DNA of 64,000 nucleotides from DRKI01 sp011051875 (lineage in GTDB: Bacteria; Desulfobacterota; Desulfobulbia; Desulfobulbales; Desulfobulbaceae). The stretch is from contig JALXDL010000110.1 of the NCBI GenBank assembly GCA_026990385.1, positions 37,663 to 101,662 of the forward strand. Direction: 5' to 3'. The notes under the pieces were generated by a model. The model worked only from the letters and a program-made list of their open reading frames with translations, ran no database searches and was not told the DNA's origin. The position numbers and the translations under genes were made by a program. This document shows positions 52,621 to 61,183 of this stretch, in pieces (position 1 is the first letter of the stretch; each line of letters starts with the position of its first letter).

Positions 52621-52881
52621 ATGGACAAGATTCATCTCGCACTGGTTTGCATCGGTTCTGCACATGCCATCGGATTCGCCGGTCTGGGTGCCGGTATTGG
52701 TATGGGTTCCGGTGTTCTTGGCGCCTGCCAGGGTGTTGCCCGGAATCCCGAGGCAAAGGGCTCCATCACCACTACCATGATCCTTGGTATGGCTCTGGTT
52801 GAGTCCATCGCCATTTACGGTCTGGTTATCGCCTTTATCCTGCTGTATGCCAATCCCTTCAAGGAGCAGCTGCTCGGATAA
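52621..52881 (+). CDS. atpE: F0F1 ATP synthase subunit c
   Basis: 86 residues, a two-helix hairpin with loop RNPEAKG (41-47) and ion-binding E61 in ALVESIAIYGL. AGGAGG ribosome-binding site. Compared with sodium-type c subunits, Ser62 and Tyr66 are kept, but the Gln in the first helix is Met28 and the Thr after Ser is Ile63. Proton coupling is therefore more likely. A strong terminator follows. Confidence 0.95.
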   Translation: MDKIHLALVCIGSAHAIGFAGLGAGIGMGSGVLGACQGVARNPEAKGSITTTMILGMALVESIAIYGLVIAFILLYANPFKEQLLG

Positions 52882-52905
52882 GCCGGAGCCGGTTTTCGAA
52901 CCAGG

Positions 52906-52940
52906 AAGGAGCGCAGCGCTTGCTGCGCTCCTTTTTTTTT
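52906..52940 (+). terminator. Strong intrinsic terminator after atpE
   Basis: AAGGAGCGCAGC (52906-52917), loop GCTT, GCTGCGCTCCTT (52922-52933), then a T run to 52940: a perfect 12-bp stem. Confidence 0.93.
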
Positions 52941-52956
52941 GGTATGCACCAGCTCC

Positions 52957-53682
52957 ATGGAGAGTTGTATCATCAATCCGTGCCGCGTACCGGGTGAGCC
53001 CTGCCTGCCCGCGACCGGCGTCCTGGCGGTCAATCCCTCCGACACCGGGGCCATGGCCGCGCTGGCCGAGCAGCATCGGCTGCAGCGCCATTTTCTCTTC
53101 CACTCCCGCCTGTATGCAGGGCCGGATTTTTTTCTCGCCGGTCCGGCCGTGGGCGCTCCCATGGCGGTTCTCTGCCTGGAGAAGCTGATAGCCCTCGGTG
53201 CCCGGACCGTTGTCCTGTACGGCTGGTGCGGTTCCCTGGTCCGGGAGCTTTGCTGTACCGATATCCTGGTCCCGACCTGGGGTCTTGCCGAAGAGGGGAC
53301 CAGCCCCCATTACGGGGGCAACGAACGGCCCCGGGCTGACAAGGAGACCGCTGCCGCCCTGGCGGAGAGGCTTGCCGGTCGCGGCCGCACGCCGGCCCGC
53401 GGTCCGGTCTGGACGACGGATGCGCCGTTTCGCGAAACCAGGGAAAAGGTCACGCGCTACGGCCGGGAAGGCATTATGGCCGTGGACATGGAGTACACCG
53501 CCCTCTGCACGGTGGCCCGGTTCCGTGCCATCCGTCTGGCAGCCCTGATGCTGGTCTCCGACGAGCTCTGGCAGACGCCCTGGAAACCAGGCTACCGGGA
53601 CAGGACGTTCCGTTCCCTTTCCTCGGCAACCCTGCGTCTTCTTGTCGATATCCTGCTATCCCAACCATTGGAGTCTGCATGA
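52957..53682 (+). CDS. Nucleoside phosphorylase (PNP/UDP family)
   Basis: 241 residues from ATG 52957; an upstream TTG in the terminator T-run is unlikely. Family blocks: GPAVGAPMAVLCLEKLIALGARTVVLYGWCGSL and the C-terminal VDMEYTALCTVARFRAI (catalytic-type Glu), then SDELW. It cleaves a nucleoside with phosphate; the base is unknown. Its stop overlaps the rimO start (ATGA), so they are coupled. Confidence 0.87.
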   Translation: MESCIINPCRVPGEPCLPATGVLAVNPSDTGAMAALAEQHRLQRHFLFHSRLYAGPDFFLAGPAVGAPMAVLCLEKLIALGARTVVLYGWCGSLVRELCCTDILVPTWGLAEEGTSPHYGGNERPRADKETAAALAERLAGRGRTPARGPVWTTDAPFRETREKVTRYGREGIMAVDMEYTALCTVARFRAIRLAALMLVSDELWQTPWKPGYRDRTFRSLSSATLRLLVDILLSQPLESA

Positions 53683-55025
53683 AAAAAGTTCACCTGGTCA
53701 GCCTGGGCTGCGCCAAGAACCTGGTCGATTCCGAGGTCATGCTCGGCTGCCTTGAGCAGGACGGCTACCGGCTGGTGACAGATGCGGAAGAGGCTGACCT
53801 GGTCCTGGTCAATACCTGTGGTTTTATCCGGCCTGCCGTGGAGGAGGCCGTGGACGAGATCCTCGGGCTGGCCGAGATCAAGGGCCGCCATCCGGACCAG
53901 CGGCTCGTGGTGACCGGATGCCTGGTCCAGCGCTACGGCAGTGAGCTGGCTGCCGAACTGCCCGAGGTGGATCTCTTTGTCGGCGTCGACGGCGTGGAGC
54001 GGATCAGCGAGCTCGTCCGGGGCCTGGCTGACGGTGGCAGGACCGCGCCGGAGGTGCCACCGCCCCGCTACCTCATGGACAGCCGATCCCCGCGCCGCGT
54101 CTCGACCCCGTTTTTTCGCTCGTTCCTCAAGATCACCGAGGGCTGTTCCAACCGCTGCACCTACTGCATGATTCCCTCCATCCGCGGGGACCTGCGCAGC
54201 CGCACCATTCCCGACCTGGTGGCCGAGGCCCGCCGCCTGGAGGCATCCGGGGTCCGGGAACTGACCCTCATTGCCCAGGATCTCACCGCCTATGGCAATG
54301 ACCTGGACATGGCCACCGATCTCGTCAGCCTCGTGGAGGCGTTGCTTGCCGGGACCGGTATTCCCTGGATCCGGCTGCTCTACCTCTACCCGGCCACTGT
54401 TCCGGACGCGCTGCTTGCCCTGATGGCCTCGTCGCCCCGGATCACGCCCTACCTGGATATCCCGTTCCAGCACGTCAGCGACCCGGTCCTCGCCCGCATG
54501 CACCGCCGCTACCGATGCCGGGACCTGGACGAGCTTGTCGACCGCATCCGGGGCCATCTTCCCGGCTGCGCCCTGCGGACTACCCTGCTGGTCGGTTTTC
54601 CCGGCGAAACATCCCGGGACGTGGACATGATCATCGACCGGCTGCAGAGCTGGCGGCTTGATCACGTGGGCGTGTTTCAGTACCAGGATGAAGAGGGGAG
54701 CGCCGCCTTTGCCCTGGACGGCAAGGTGGCGGAGGAGGAGAAGGCTGAACGGTATGCCCTGGTCATGGAGGCGCAGGCGTCTATATCCTGGAAAAAACAG
54801 CAGCAGTACGTGGGCAGGGTGGAGCCTCTGCTGGTCGAGGGGCTGAGCAGGGAGAGTGATCTGTTGCTGGAGGGGCGGACCCGGTTTCAGGCACCGGATA
54901 TCGATGGCTGCGTCTACATCACGGCGGGAACCGCCGATCCGGGGCAGATCGTCCCGGTCCGCATAACCGAGGCCCATCCATACGACCTGGTGGGCGAGAT
55001 CGTGTCCGCCGGGGCTGAGCCGTGA
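53679..55025 (+). CDS. rimO: Ribosomal protein S12 methylthiotransferase RimO
   Basis: 448 residues. N-terminal MTTase domain with SLGCAKNLVDSE, NTCGF and TGCLVQRYG (three Cys for one [4Fe-4S]), radical-SAM CSNRCTYCMIP (about 155-165) and a C-terminal TRAM domain. It methylthiolates an Asp of protein S12. Start overlaps the nucleoside phosphorylase stop by 4 bases. Confidence 0.97.
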   Translation: MKKVHLVSLGCAKNLVDSEVMLGCLEQDGYRLVTDAEEADLVLVNTCGFIRPAVEEAVDEILGLAEIKGRHPDQRLVVTGCLVQRYGSELAAELPEVDLFVGVDGVERISELVRGLADGGRTAPEVPPPRYLMDSRSPRRVSTPFFRSFLKITEGCSNRCTYCMIPSIRGDLRSRTIPDLVAEARRLEASGVRELTLIAQDLTAYGNDLDMATDLVSLVEALLAGTGIPWIRLLYLYPATVPDALLALMASSPRITPYLDIPFQHVSDPVLARMHRRYRCRDLDELVDRIRGHLPGCALRTTLLVGFPGETSRDVDMIIDRLQSWRLDHVGVFQYQDEEGSAAFALDGKVAEEEKAERYALVMEAQASISWKKQQQYVGRVEPLLVEGLSRESDLLLEGRTRFQAPDIDGCVYITAGTADPGQIVPVRITEAHPYDLVGEIVSAGAEP

Positions 55026-55148
55026 GCTGCGCCGCCGGCGGAAATCCGGTCACGGAAATCGCGGCCCGGAGCATGAACCATGGGATGGCTGTCCTGTGAC
55101 CGGTTACACCGCGTCCATTGTCCTGGCGGACAGGACGCCCGGACTGCG

Positions 55149-55436
55149 CTATTTTTTTCGGTTCTGGTCTACCTTTTCCCGCAGGTCCTTGCCGACCTTG
55201 AAGAAGGGCAGTTTCTTGGGCGCGACCTGGATCTTCTCGCCGGTCTTGGGGTTGCGGCCGGTGTAGGAGCCATATTCCTTGACCACGAAACTGCCGAATC
55301 CCCGAATCTCTATCGATTCTCCCCGGGCCAGGGCGTCGCTCATCGTGTCGATGATGGTGTTGGTGATGGAGGCGGCTTCACGGATGGGTACGTTGATTTT
55401 CTCGGCCAGCGCTTCAATCAGTTCCGATTTGTTCAT
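55149..55436 (-). CDS. HU/IHF family DNA-binding protein
   Basis: 95 residues. MNKSELIEALAEKINVPIREA, IEIRGFGSFVVKEYGSYTGRNPKTGEKI and PFFKVGKDLREKV follow the HU/IHF fold with the DNA-intercalating RNP turn. It looks closest to the IHF-beta or HU type of Desulfobacterota. It bends DNA and organises the nucleoid. The small spaces on both sides hold no other gene. Confidence 0.94.
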   Translation of the reverse strand: MNKSELIEALAEKINVPIREAASITNTIIDTMSDALARGESIEIRGFGSFVVKEYGSYTGRNPKTGEKIQVAPKKLPFFKVGKDLREKVDQNRKK

Positions 55437-55546
55437 GCTGTTCTCCCTTTGTCCGACGGGTCATGGGCCCTCTATGGCCTGGGGGTGTCTCTGGCTGGAG
55501 TTGTACAAGATTCCAGGAATGCGGACATTTTTCATGACTATAAAAT

Positions 55547-56290
55547 TTAATCAGGTATGTTTTTGATTGTAAAGGGAATTCTACCTGAAAATATCTTTTT
55601 CAGGTCATTTTTTCCTAAAAAACGGTATTTTCCGCTCGGCAGGGACCCCATTTTCAGCTCTCCGTAGGCGGTTCTCGTCAGGCGTGCTACCGGAAAACCT
55701 ATGGCCTGGAACATCTTTCGGACTTGTCGCTTTTTGCCTTCATGGATGATGATCTCGACCCGGGTCCGGCCCGGTCTCCTGTCGAGAATCCGCACCTGCG
55801 CCGGCCAGGTTTTTTTCCCGTCCAGCAGAATCCCCTGCGCCAGCCGACGCAGGTCTCCCCGGCCCGGTGTCTTCCGCAGCTCCACCTCGTAGGTCTTGTT
55901 GACCTCGTAGCGCGGATGAAGGATATGGTTGGCCAGGGCGCCGTCATTGGTCAGCAGCAGGGCGCCCTCGCTGTCCAGGTCGAGGCGGCCCACCGGGAAG
56001 ACCCGTTCCCGGACATCGCGCACCAGGTCGGTGACAATGGGCCGGCCCTGGGGATCGGAGAGAGTGGTGACATAGCCGGCCGGCTTGTTGAGCAGTATGT
56101 AGACCTTCTTTTCCAGCCGTACCGGCCGGCCGTCAAAAAAGATCCGGTCCACGGCCGGGTCCACCCGGCAGCCCATCCCGGTGACCACCCGGCCGTTGAC
56201 CGAGATCCGGCCCCTTCTGATCAGCTCCTCGGCCCGGCGGCGCGAGGCGATCCCGGCCCGGGCCAGCACCTTCTGCAGCCGTTCCTCCAT
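55547..56290 (-). CDS. rluB: Ribosomal large-subunit pseudouridine synthase (RluB family)
   Basis: 247 residues from ATG 56290. S4-like RNA-binding domain (MEERLQKVLARAGIASRRRAEELI) and pseudouridine synthase core FPVGRLDLDSEGALLLTNDG (catalytic Asp in RLD), IHEGKKRQVRKMFQ. It modifies 23S rRNA. The frame is open far upstream into ubiD, but that is not coding. It follows ubiD by 20 nt. Confidence 0.93.
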   Translation of the reverse strand: MEERLQKVLARAGIASRRRAEELIRRGRISVNGRVVTGMGCRVDPAVDRIFFDGRPVRLEKKVYILLNKPAGYVTTLSDPQGRPIVTDLVRDVRERVFPVGRLDLDSEGALLLTNDGALANHILHPRYEVNKTYEVELRKTPGRGDLRRLAQGILLDGKKTWPAQVRILDRRPGRTRVEIIIHEGKKRQVRKMFQAIGFPVARLTRTAYGELKMGSLPSGKYRFLGKNDLKKIFSGRIPFTIKNIPD

Positions 56291-56310
56291 GTTTCCCGCC
56301 TGATACCGCG

Positions 56311-58089
56311 TCACCGCCACCGGGGCGGGATCATGGTGTTGAACTTTTCGTCCACCAGGGCCCTGGTCTCCGGGTCCACCTCCAGGACCTCCGTATACCA
56401 GGGTTTCATCCGGCAGTCGAAGACCACCGGCGGCTCCAGGCCGACATGGAACCGGCGCACCTCCTGGCCGGCGCCGTGGATGTCGGCGGCCGGCTCGAAG
56501 CGGGTGAAGAAGGTCCAGAGAAACTCCTGCAGGCTGCAGGTGGCTCCGGCCGTGGAGTCGACCAGGACCACCACCTGCCAGTCGCCGAGTCCCTGCCATC
56601 CGGCGAGGCGGGAGGCAAGGTCGGGCGCGTCGGCATAGGGCGAGCCCTGGACCACCAGGGTCCCGGGCAGGTAGGCGTGCGGGTGGGAGCAGTCCGGTGG
56701 CAGGGTGCCGCCGAATTCCGTGGTCAGTTGCCGCACCTTCTCCCGGCCCAGGCCCATCATCATGGCCTTGGACCCCTTGTTGACCGAGGGGCCGGTGTAA
56801 TCCAGGGTGTCCTGGGAGACGTTGGCGAACACGAAGAGATCCCGGTCCCAGTGGATCCGCTCCAGGATATGCTGCCAGAGGGCGGGAAAATCGGCCACGT
56901 CCAGGCTGCCGTCGGTGAGGAGCAGGAACTTGGTCAGGGAGAGCTGGCCCTCGCCCAGGATGCGCAGGCCGGCGGCAAACGCCTCCCGGGGGTAGCGGTT
57001 GGCCACCCGGGCCGCGGCCAGGCAGTGGAAGCCGGTCTCGCCAAAGGTCTTGAGCTGGTAGACGCCGTTCATGACCAGGGGAAAAAGCGGCGAGAGCAGG
57101 TCCTGGAGGAAGTCGCCGATAAAGAAATCCTCCTGCTTGGGACGGCCCACCACCGTGGCCGGGTAGATGGCGTCCCGGCGATGGTAGAGGTGGCTGGCCT
57201 CGAACACGGGATAGTCGTGGGCCAGCGAGTTGTAGCCGTAGTGGTCCCCGAAGGGCCCCTCGGGCCGCCGTTTTTTCGGCGGCACCATTCCCTTGACCGC
57301 AAACTCCACCTCGGCCACCAGCCGGTGGCCGCCCCTGGGGTCCGCCACCATGTCCAGCTTCCGGCCCTGGAGCAGCGAGGCGAGCATCAGCTCGGGGATA
57401 TCCTCGGGCAGGGGCGCGATGGCGGCCAGCATCAGGGCGGGCGGACCGCCGATGAACAGTGTCATCGGCAGGGACTGGTTCTTCTGCTCGGCGGAGAAGT
57501 AGTGGAATCCGCCGCCCTTGTGGATCTGCCAGTGGACACCGGTGGTGGTGTCGTCAAAGCGCTGGATCCGGTACATGCCCAGGTTGTGGCCGTGGCCGTC
57601 GGGCGACTCGGTGTAGACCAGGGGCAGGGTGACAAAGGCGCCGCCGTCCGAGTGCCAGGAGGTGAGCATGGGCAGCCCGGTCAGCCGCGGCGGCTGCTGG
57701 CAGACCTCCAGGATCGGCCCGTTTTTCCTCATCTTCAGGCCGATCTTCAGGCCATCGAATAGCAGCGGCCGTGCCTGCCAGAGGGTGGAGAGCGATGGCG
57801 GCATCAGGTTCTCGGCCAGGCGCACCAGGTTGCGGACAAAATCGAGCGGCCGGCGGCCGAAGGCCAGCTCCAGCCGCCGGGGCGTGCCGAACAGGTTGGT
57901 GACCACGGGAAAGGATGAATCCCGTACATTGGTGAACAGCAGGGCCGGTCCCTGGCGGGCGATGACCCGGCGATGGATTTCGGCGATCTCCAGGTGCGGG
58001 TCCACCCGGGTGTCGATCTCCAGCAGTTCGTCTTCTCTGCGCAGGATGTCGAGATAGTCGCGCAGGTTCAGAATGGGGTGCATGGGCAT
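56311..58089 (-). CDS. ubiD: UbiD family decarboxylase
   Basis: 592 residues, somewhat longer than E. coli UbiD (about 490). Family blocks: LRDYLDILRREDELLEI, TNLFGTPRRLELAFGR, MYRIQRFDDTTTGVHWQIHKGG, EGPFGDHYGYNS and the prenylated-FMN site around PPKKRRPEGPF. It decarboxylates or carboxylates an aromatic or unsaturated acid using prFMN made by UbiX, which is not nearby. In anaerobes it may serve menaquinone synthesis or aromatic degradation. Start ATG 58089 or 58083. Confidence 0.93.
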   Translation of the reverse strand: MPMHPILNLRDYLDILRREDELLEIDTRVDPHLEIAEIHRRVIARQGPALLFTNVRDSSFPVVTNLFGTPRRLELAFGRRPLDFVRNLVRLAENLMPPSLSTLWQARPLLFDGLKIGLKMRKNGPILEVCQQPPRLTGLPMLTSWHSDGGAFVTLPLVYTESPDGHGHNLGMYRIQRFDDTTTGVHWQIHKGGGFHYFSAEQKNQSLPMTLFIGGPPALMLAAIAPLPEDIPELMLASLLQGRKLDMVADPRGGHRLVAEVEFAVKGMVPPKKRRPEGPFGDHYGYNSLAHDYPVFEASHLYHRRDAIYPATVVGRPKQEDFFIGDFLQDLLSPLFPLVMNGVYQLKTFGETGFHCLAAARVANRYPREAFAAGLRILGEGQLSLTKFLLLTDGSLDVADFPALWQHILERIHWDRDLFVFANVSQDTLDYTGPSVNKGSKAMMMGLGREKVRQLTTEFGGTLPPDCSHPHAYLPGTLVVQGSPYADAPDLASRLAGWQGLGDWQVVVLVDSTAGATCSLQEFLWTFFTRFEPAADIHGAGQEVRRFHVGLEPPVVFDCRMKPWYTEVLEVDPETRALVDEKFNTMIPPRWR

Positions 58090-58180
58090 GGTGTCTCGAT
58101 GGGATTAACCGGGTGGACGGACGGCGTTGTCCGGGCTGTGTGGCTGTCCGGCCGGCGAACGGGTGTCGGGCAGGTGACGG

Positions 58181-58429
58181 TCAGTGGCGGTGTTCTTCGT
58201 CCCCGAGAAAGAGCCGGTGGTACTCGTCCTCCGCCAGGTGGCGTCGCATGAGACCGGTCAGCCTGTCGACGAGGTCAAGGATCTCCTCGTCGCTCAGGCG
58301 CGGGATGAGGCGGTCGCACAACCGGCTGCTGCTGAAGAGACGGAGAAAGGCGGCCAGGGAGCGCTCGTCCGTGGCCCGGTCCAGGCCGAAACAGATCTCC
58401 ATGGCACGGGGTTCGTTGTCGCCGGTCAT
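58181..58429 (-). CDS. Small acidic cytoplasmic protein, unknown
   Basis: 82 residues, mostly helical: FLRLFSSSRLCDRLIPRLSDEEILDLVDRLTGLMRRHLAEDEYHRLFLG. Starts 3 nt after the yjbQ stop, so it is in the same operon. No domain recognised. Confidence 0.68.
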   Translation of the reverse strand: MTGDNEPRAMEICFGLDRATDERSLAAFLRLFSSSRLCDRLIPRLSDEEILDLVDRLTGLMRRHLAEDEYHRLFLGDEEHRH

Positions 58430-58432
58430 GAC

Positions 58433-58834
58433 CTAGCCCGCCATGATCTTCCACCAGACCTTGCGGCTGCGCGGTCCGTCGTATTCGCAGAAAAAGATCC
58501 GCTGCCAGGTGCCCAGCCGCAGCCTGCCCCGCTCGATGAACACGGTGACCGAACTGCCGGTCAGAAGCGTCATCAGGTGGGAGGGCGAATTGCCCTCCAT
58601 GTGGCGGTAGGGATAGTCGTCTGGGACGATCCGGTCGAGGACGCCGAGCAGGTCATGCCGGACGGCCGGATCCGCGCCCTCGTTGATGGTCAGGCCGGCG
58701 GTGGTGTGCGGGTTGTAGAGGTGGCAGATCCCTTCCTCCACGCCGCTGGCACGCACCGCCTCCTGGACCTGGGCCGTGATGTCGACAAATTCGCGGTGTC
58801 CGGAAGTGGAGACACCGAAGCTGCCGCTGCTCAT
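58433..58834 (-). CDS. yjbQ: YjbQ family (UPF0047) protein
   Basis: 133 residues, full length. Blocks: FVDITAQVQEAVRASGVEEGICHLYNPHTTAGLTINEGADPAVRHDLL and HMEGNSPSHLMTLLTGSSVTV. The His/Glu set forms a metal-binding site. Annotated as secondary thiamine-phosphate synthase based on suppression data; the true role is unsettled. Confidence 0.94.
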   Translation of the reverse strand: MSSGSFGVSTSGHREFVDITAQVQEAVRASGVEEGICHLYNPHTTAGLTINEGADPAVRHDLLGVLDRIVPDDYPYRHMEGNSPSHLMTLLTGSSVTVFIERGRLRLGTWQRIFFCEYDGPRSRKVWWKIMAG

Positions 58835-58843
58835 GCCGGAGCC

Positions 58844-59290
58844 TCAGCTCTGCAGCTGCCACTGGCCGTTGGCGTCGCGGCAAGCCGTGGTGAAGGTCTT
58901 TTCCATCTTGCCGTCGATGAGGGCCTCGATTTCGGCCTTGCGGCAGACCCGGTTGGTGGACGGATCCCGGTAGGCCGGCATGGGGGTGACACGGTACTGG
59001 TTGCCTGTGTCGGGGTTGACCCAGGAGGATGTCTGGTTGGAGACACCGCGCTCGTAGACGTGGTTGAGCTCCTGGCGGTCATACTTGTCCATCTCGTTGC
59101 CGACGATGTAGCCGAGCATGGTGCCCACGGCCGCTCCGATCAGGGTCGCCTCGGTATTGTGGCCGATGATCTGCCCGACCAGGGCGCCGCCGGCCGCTCC
59201 GCCCAGGGCCCCTTTCTGGGCCTTGTTCATGTCGGCGCAGCCGGTCACCAGGAGCAGGGAGAGGGCGGCGCAAAGTGCAATGTATTTCAT
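58844..59290 (-). CDS. Glycine-zipper lipoprotein
   Basis: 148 residues from ATG 59290 (GGAGGTAG upstream). Lipobox LLLVTGCADM (Cys18) then a glycine zipper, KGALGGAAGGALVGQIIG...ATLIGAAVGTMLGYIVGNEMDK, as in the SlyB/Rick_17kDa group, and a C-terminal region with two Cys. Probably inserted in the outer membrane from the periplasmic side. Longer upstream frame is not coding. Confidence 0.88.
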   Translation of the reverse strand: MKYIALCAALSLLLVTGCADMNKAQKGALGGAAGGALVGQIIGHNTEATLIGAAVGTMLGYIVGNEMDKYDRQELNHVYERGVSNQTSSWVNPDTGNQYRVTPMPAYRDPSTNRVCRKAEIEALIDGKMEKTFTTACRDANGQWQLQS

Positions 59291-59508
59291 GGTACTACCT
59301 CCAGTGGTTCGGATATGGTGAAACAAGGAACTGCTGTCTGAAAAGATGGTAAGCAAATACCTTGCCGTTTTTTTTCTCCAGCAGGGAGCGATTTTCATCC
59401 TGCCCCGGGTGCGGGTCCTGGTTCGCCACCGCGGCCCGGTGTTCCTGCCGGTGCATTGCCGGTGGCTGCGGGCGGCGGAGGGCGACAAAATTGTCGAGGC
59501 TGGACCGG

Positions 59509-60849
59509 TTATGTCGAGTCCCGGCCGGTCAGGGAGTCCGGCAGCTCCCGGCCGGGCTCCACGCCCAGCTCGCGCAGGGCCCGCGCCCTGCTGACCAGGT
59601 TGCCCCGGCCGGTGACAAGGCGTTTTTTCGCCGTCTGCCACGACTTCCTGGTCTGGTCCAGCCGCAGGCCGATCTCCTCGAATGCCTCGGCAAAACCGAC
59701 AAATTTATCATATAGATTTCCAGCCTGTTTGGCAATAGCCAAAGAGTTGCGGTTCTGCTCGTCCAGTCGCCACAGGTGATGGATGGTGCGGAGGATGGCC
59801 AGCAGCGAGGAGGGGCTGCAGAGGATCACCTTTTTGCGCATCGCCTCCTGCAGCATCTCCGGTCGCCGGCCGAGCGCGGCCTGGAAGGCGCCCTCCACCG
59901 GGATGAACAGGAGGACAAAGTCAAGGTTGCCCAGGTCGAGCAGATCCTGGTATCTTTTCGCCGACAGGCCGGCCACGTGTTTTTTCACCGACTCCACGTG
60001 ACGGGCCAGGAGCTGCTCCTGCTGCTTGCGGTCCGTTGCCTGGTGTGCCCGGACATAGGCGGTCAGCGATACCTTGGCGTCGATGATGATCTCACGCCCG
60101 CCGGGCAGGTGGACAATGACATCGGGCTGCTGTCTTTCACCGTCGCCGTTCTGCATGGCGACCTGGGTGTCGAACTCGCTGCCCCGTCGCAGGCCCGAGT
60201 CCTCGAGCAGCTTCTCCAGCAGCATCTCGCCCCACTGGCCCTGTACCTTGCTGCTGCCGCGCAGGGCGTCGGTCAGGCGGATGGCGTCGGCCGATATCCG
60301 TTCGTTGAGCCGCTTGAGGTGCTCGATCTCCCTGATCATGGCCACCCGGTCGCGCGACTCCCGGTCATAGACGTCCTCCACCTTTTTCCGGAAGTCCCGG
60401 AGCTGCTCCCGCACCGGTTCGAGCAGGCCCCTGATCCCGGCCTCGTGCTCGGCGGCCAGCCGCTCTCCCTTTTCGCTCAGCACCTCCTGGGCCAGGAGGC
60501 GGAAATCCTGTTCAAGCTGGCGCCTGGACTGGCGGAAGAATTCCATCTGTTCCCGCGCCTGCTGTTTTGCCAGGGCCAGGGCCTCTTCCAGGCCGGCATT
60601 ACGTCCGGCCAGGCGCCGGCACTGGTCTTCCAGGGACTGGCAGTGGTCGCGGAGACGGTTGTTTTCGTCCTCCAGGCGCCGCTGGTTCCTGGTCATCTGC
60701 TCCAGCCGCAGGGAGAGCAGGAGCCGGCGGCGCTGCAGCCGGCCGGCGAGCAGAAGCCCGGCGACCACCGCCACCGCCAGGGCCGTGATGGCGCCCAGGG
60801 CCAGGGATTCGGGCTGCAACCGGGCAATGAGCTGGCTCAGGGAATGCAA
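59509..60849 (-). CDS. rmuC: DNA recombination protein RmuC homologue
   Basis: 446 residues. One N-terminal membrane helix (LGAITALAVAVVAGLLLAG), a long coiled coil (about 40-170), then the RmuC nuclease-like core: GSSKVQGQWGEMLLEKLLEDSGLRRGSEFDTQ, QPDVIVHLPGGREIIIDAKVSLTAY and LVLLFIPVEGAFQAAL. It limits inversions at repeats in E. coli. Downstream of cbpM by 30 nt on the same strand. Confidence 0.94.
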   Translation of the reverse strand: MHSLSQLIARLQPESLALGAITALAVAVVAGLLLAGRLQRRRLLLSLRLEQMTRNQRRLEDENNRLRDHCQSLEDQCRRLAGRNAGLEEALALAKQQAREQMEFFRQSRRQLEQDFRLLAQEVLSEKGERLAAEHEAGIRGLLEPVREQLRDFRKKVEDVYDRESRDRVAMIREIEHLKRLNERISADAIRLTDALRGSSKVQGQWGEMLLEKLLEDSGLRRGSEFDTQVAMQNGDGERQQPDVIVHLPGGREIIIDAKVSLTAYVRAHQATDRKQQEQLLARHVESVKKHVAGLSAKRYQDLLDLGNLDFVLLFIPVEGAFQAALGRRPEMLQEAMRKKVILCSPSSLLAILRTIHHLWRLDEQNRNSLAIAKQAGNLYDKFVGFAEAFEEIGLRLDQTRKSWQTAKKRLVTGRGNLVSRARALRELGVEPGRELPDSLTGRDST

Positions 60850-60879
60850 TGGCTGCCTGCTTCAGGTGGATGCAAGGTC

Positions 60880-61182
60880 TCAGCGACGCAGCCGGCGCAG
60901 TTCCTCGAGCTCTTCGAGCAGGTCGAGAACCAGGGCGCAGCCCGGCAGGTTGATCCGCAGGTCCCGCTGCAGCCGAAGGGCGACCTGCACCCGCCGGATA
61001 TCCGTGGCCGTGAAACGGTACTCCAGGGGCGACCGGCCCCGCATGGGCATGATAAGCCCCTCGTCGATCATGTCCAGGATCATCTCGGCATGGACGCCGC
61101 AGATCCGGCAGAGTTCAGCCAGGCTGCAGGAGGTGTCCTCGTCGAGCACGGTTCCGCACAAAAAGGTTATCTTCTCGGTCAT
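60880..61182 (-). CDS. cbpM: Chaperone modulator CbpM
   Basis: 100 residues from ATG 61182, 1 nt after the cbpA stop. A MerR-like N-terminal wing with LAELCRICGVHAEMILDMIDEGLI and YRFTATDIRRVQVALRLQRDLRINLPG. CbpM binds the J-domain of CbpA and controls it; the pair is normally coupled as here. Confidence 0.9.
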   Translation of the reverse strand: MTEKITFLCGTVLDEDTSCSLAELCRICGVHAEMILDMIDEGLIMPMRGRSPLEYRFTATDIRRVQVALRLQRDLRINLPGCALVLDLLEELEELRRLRR

Positions 61183-61183
61183 C

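Noticed and set aside
52621..52881. Sodium-specific ATP synthase
   Set aside because: Two of the ligand positions (Gln and Thr) are replaced by Met28 and Ile63.
53000..53500. Start of the nucleoside phosphorylase at TTG 52939
   Set aside because: That codon is at the end of the atpE terminator T-run; ATG 52957 is the first reasonable start.
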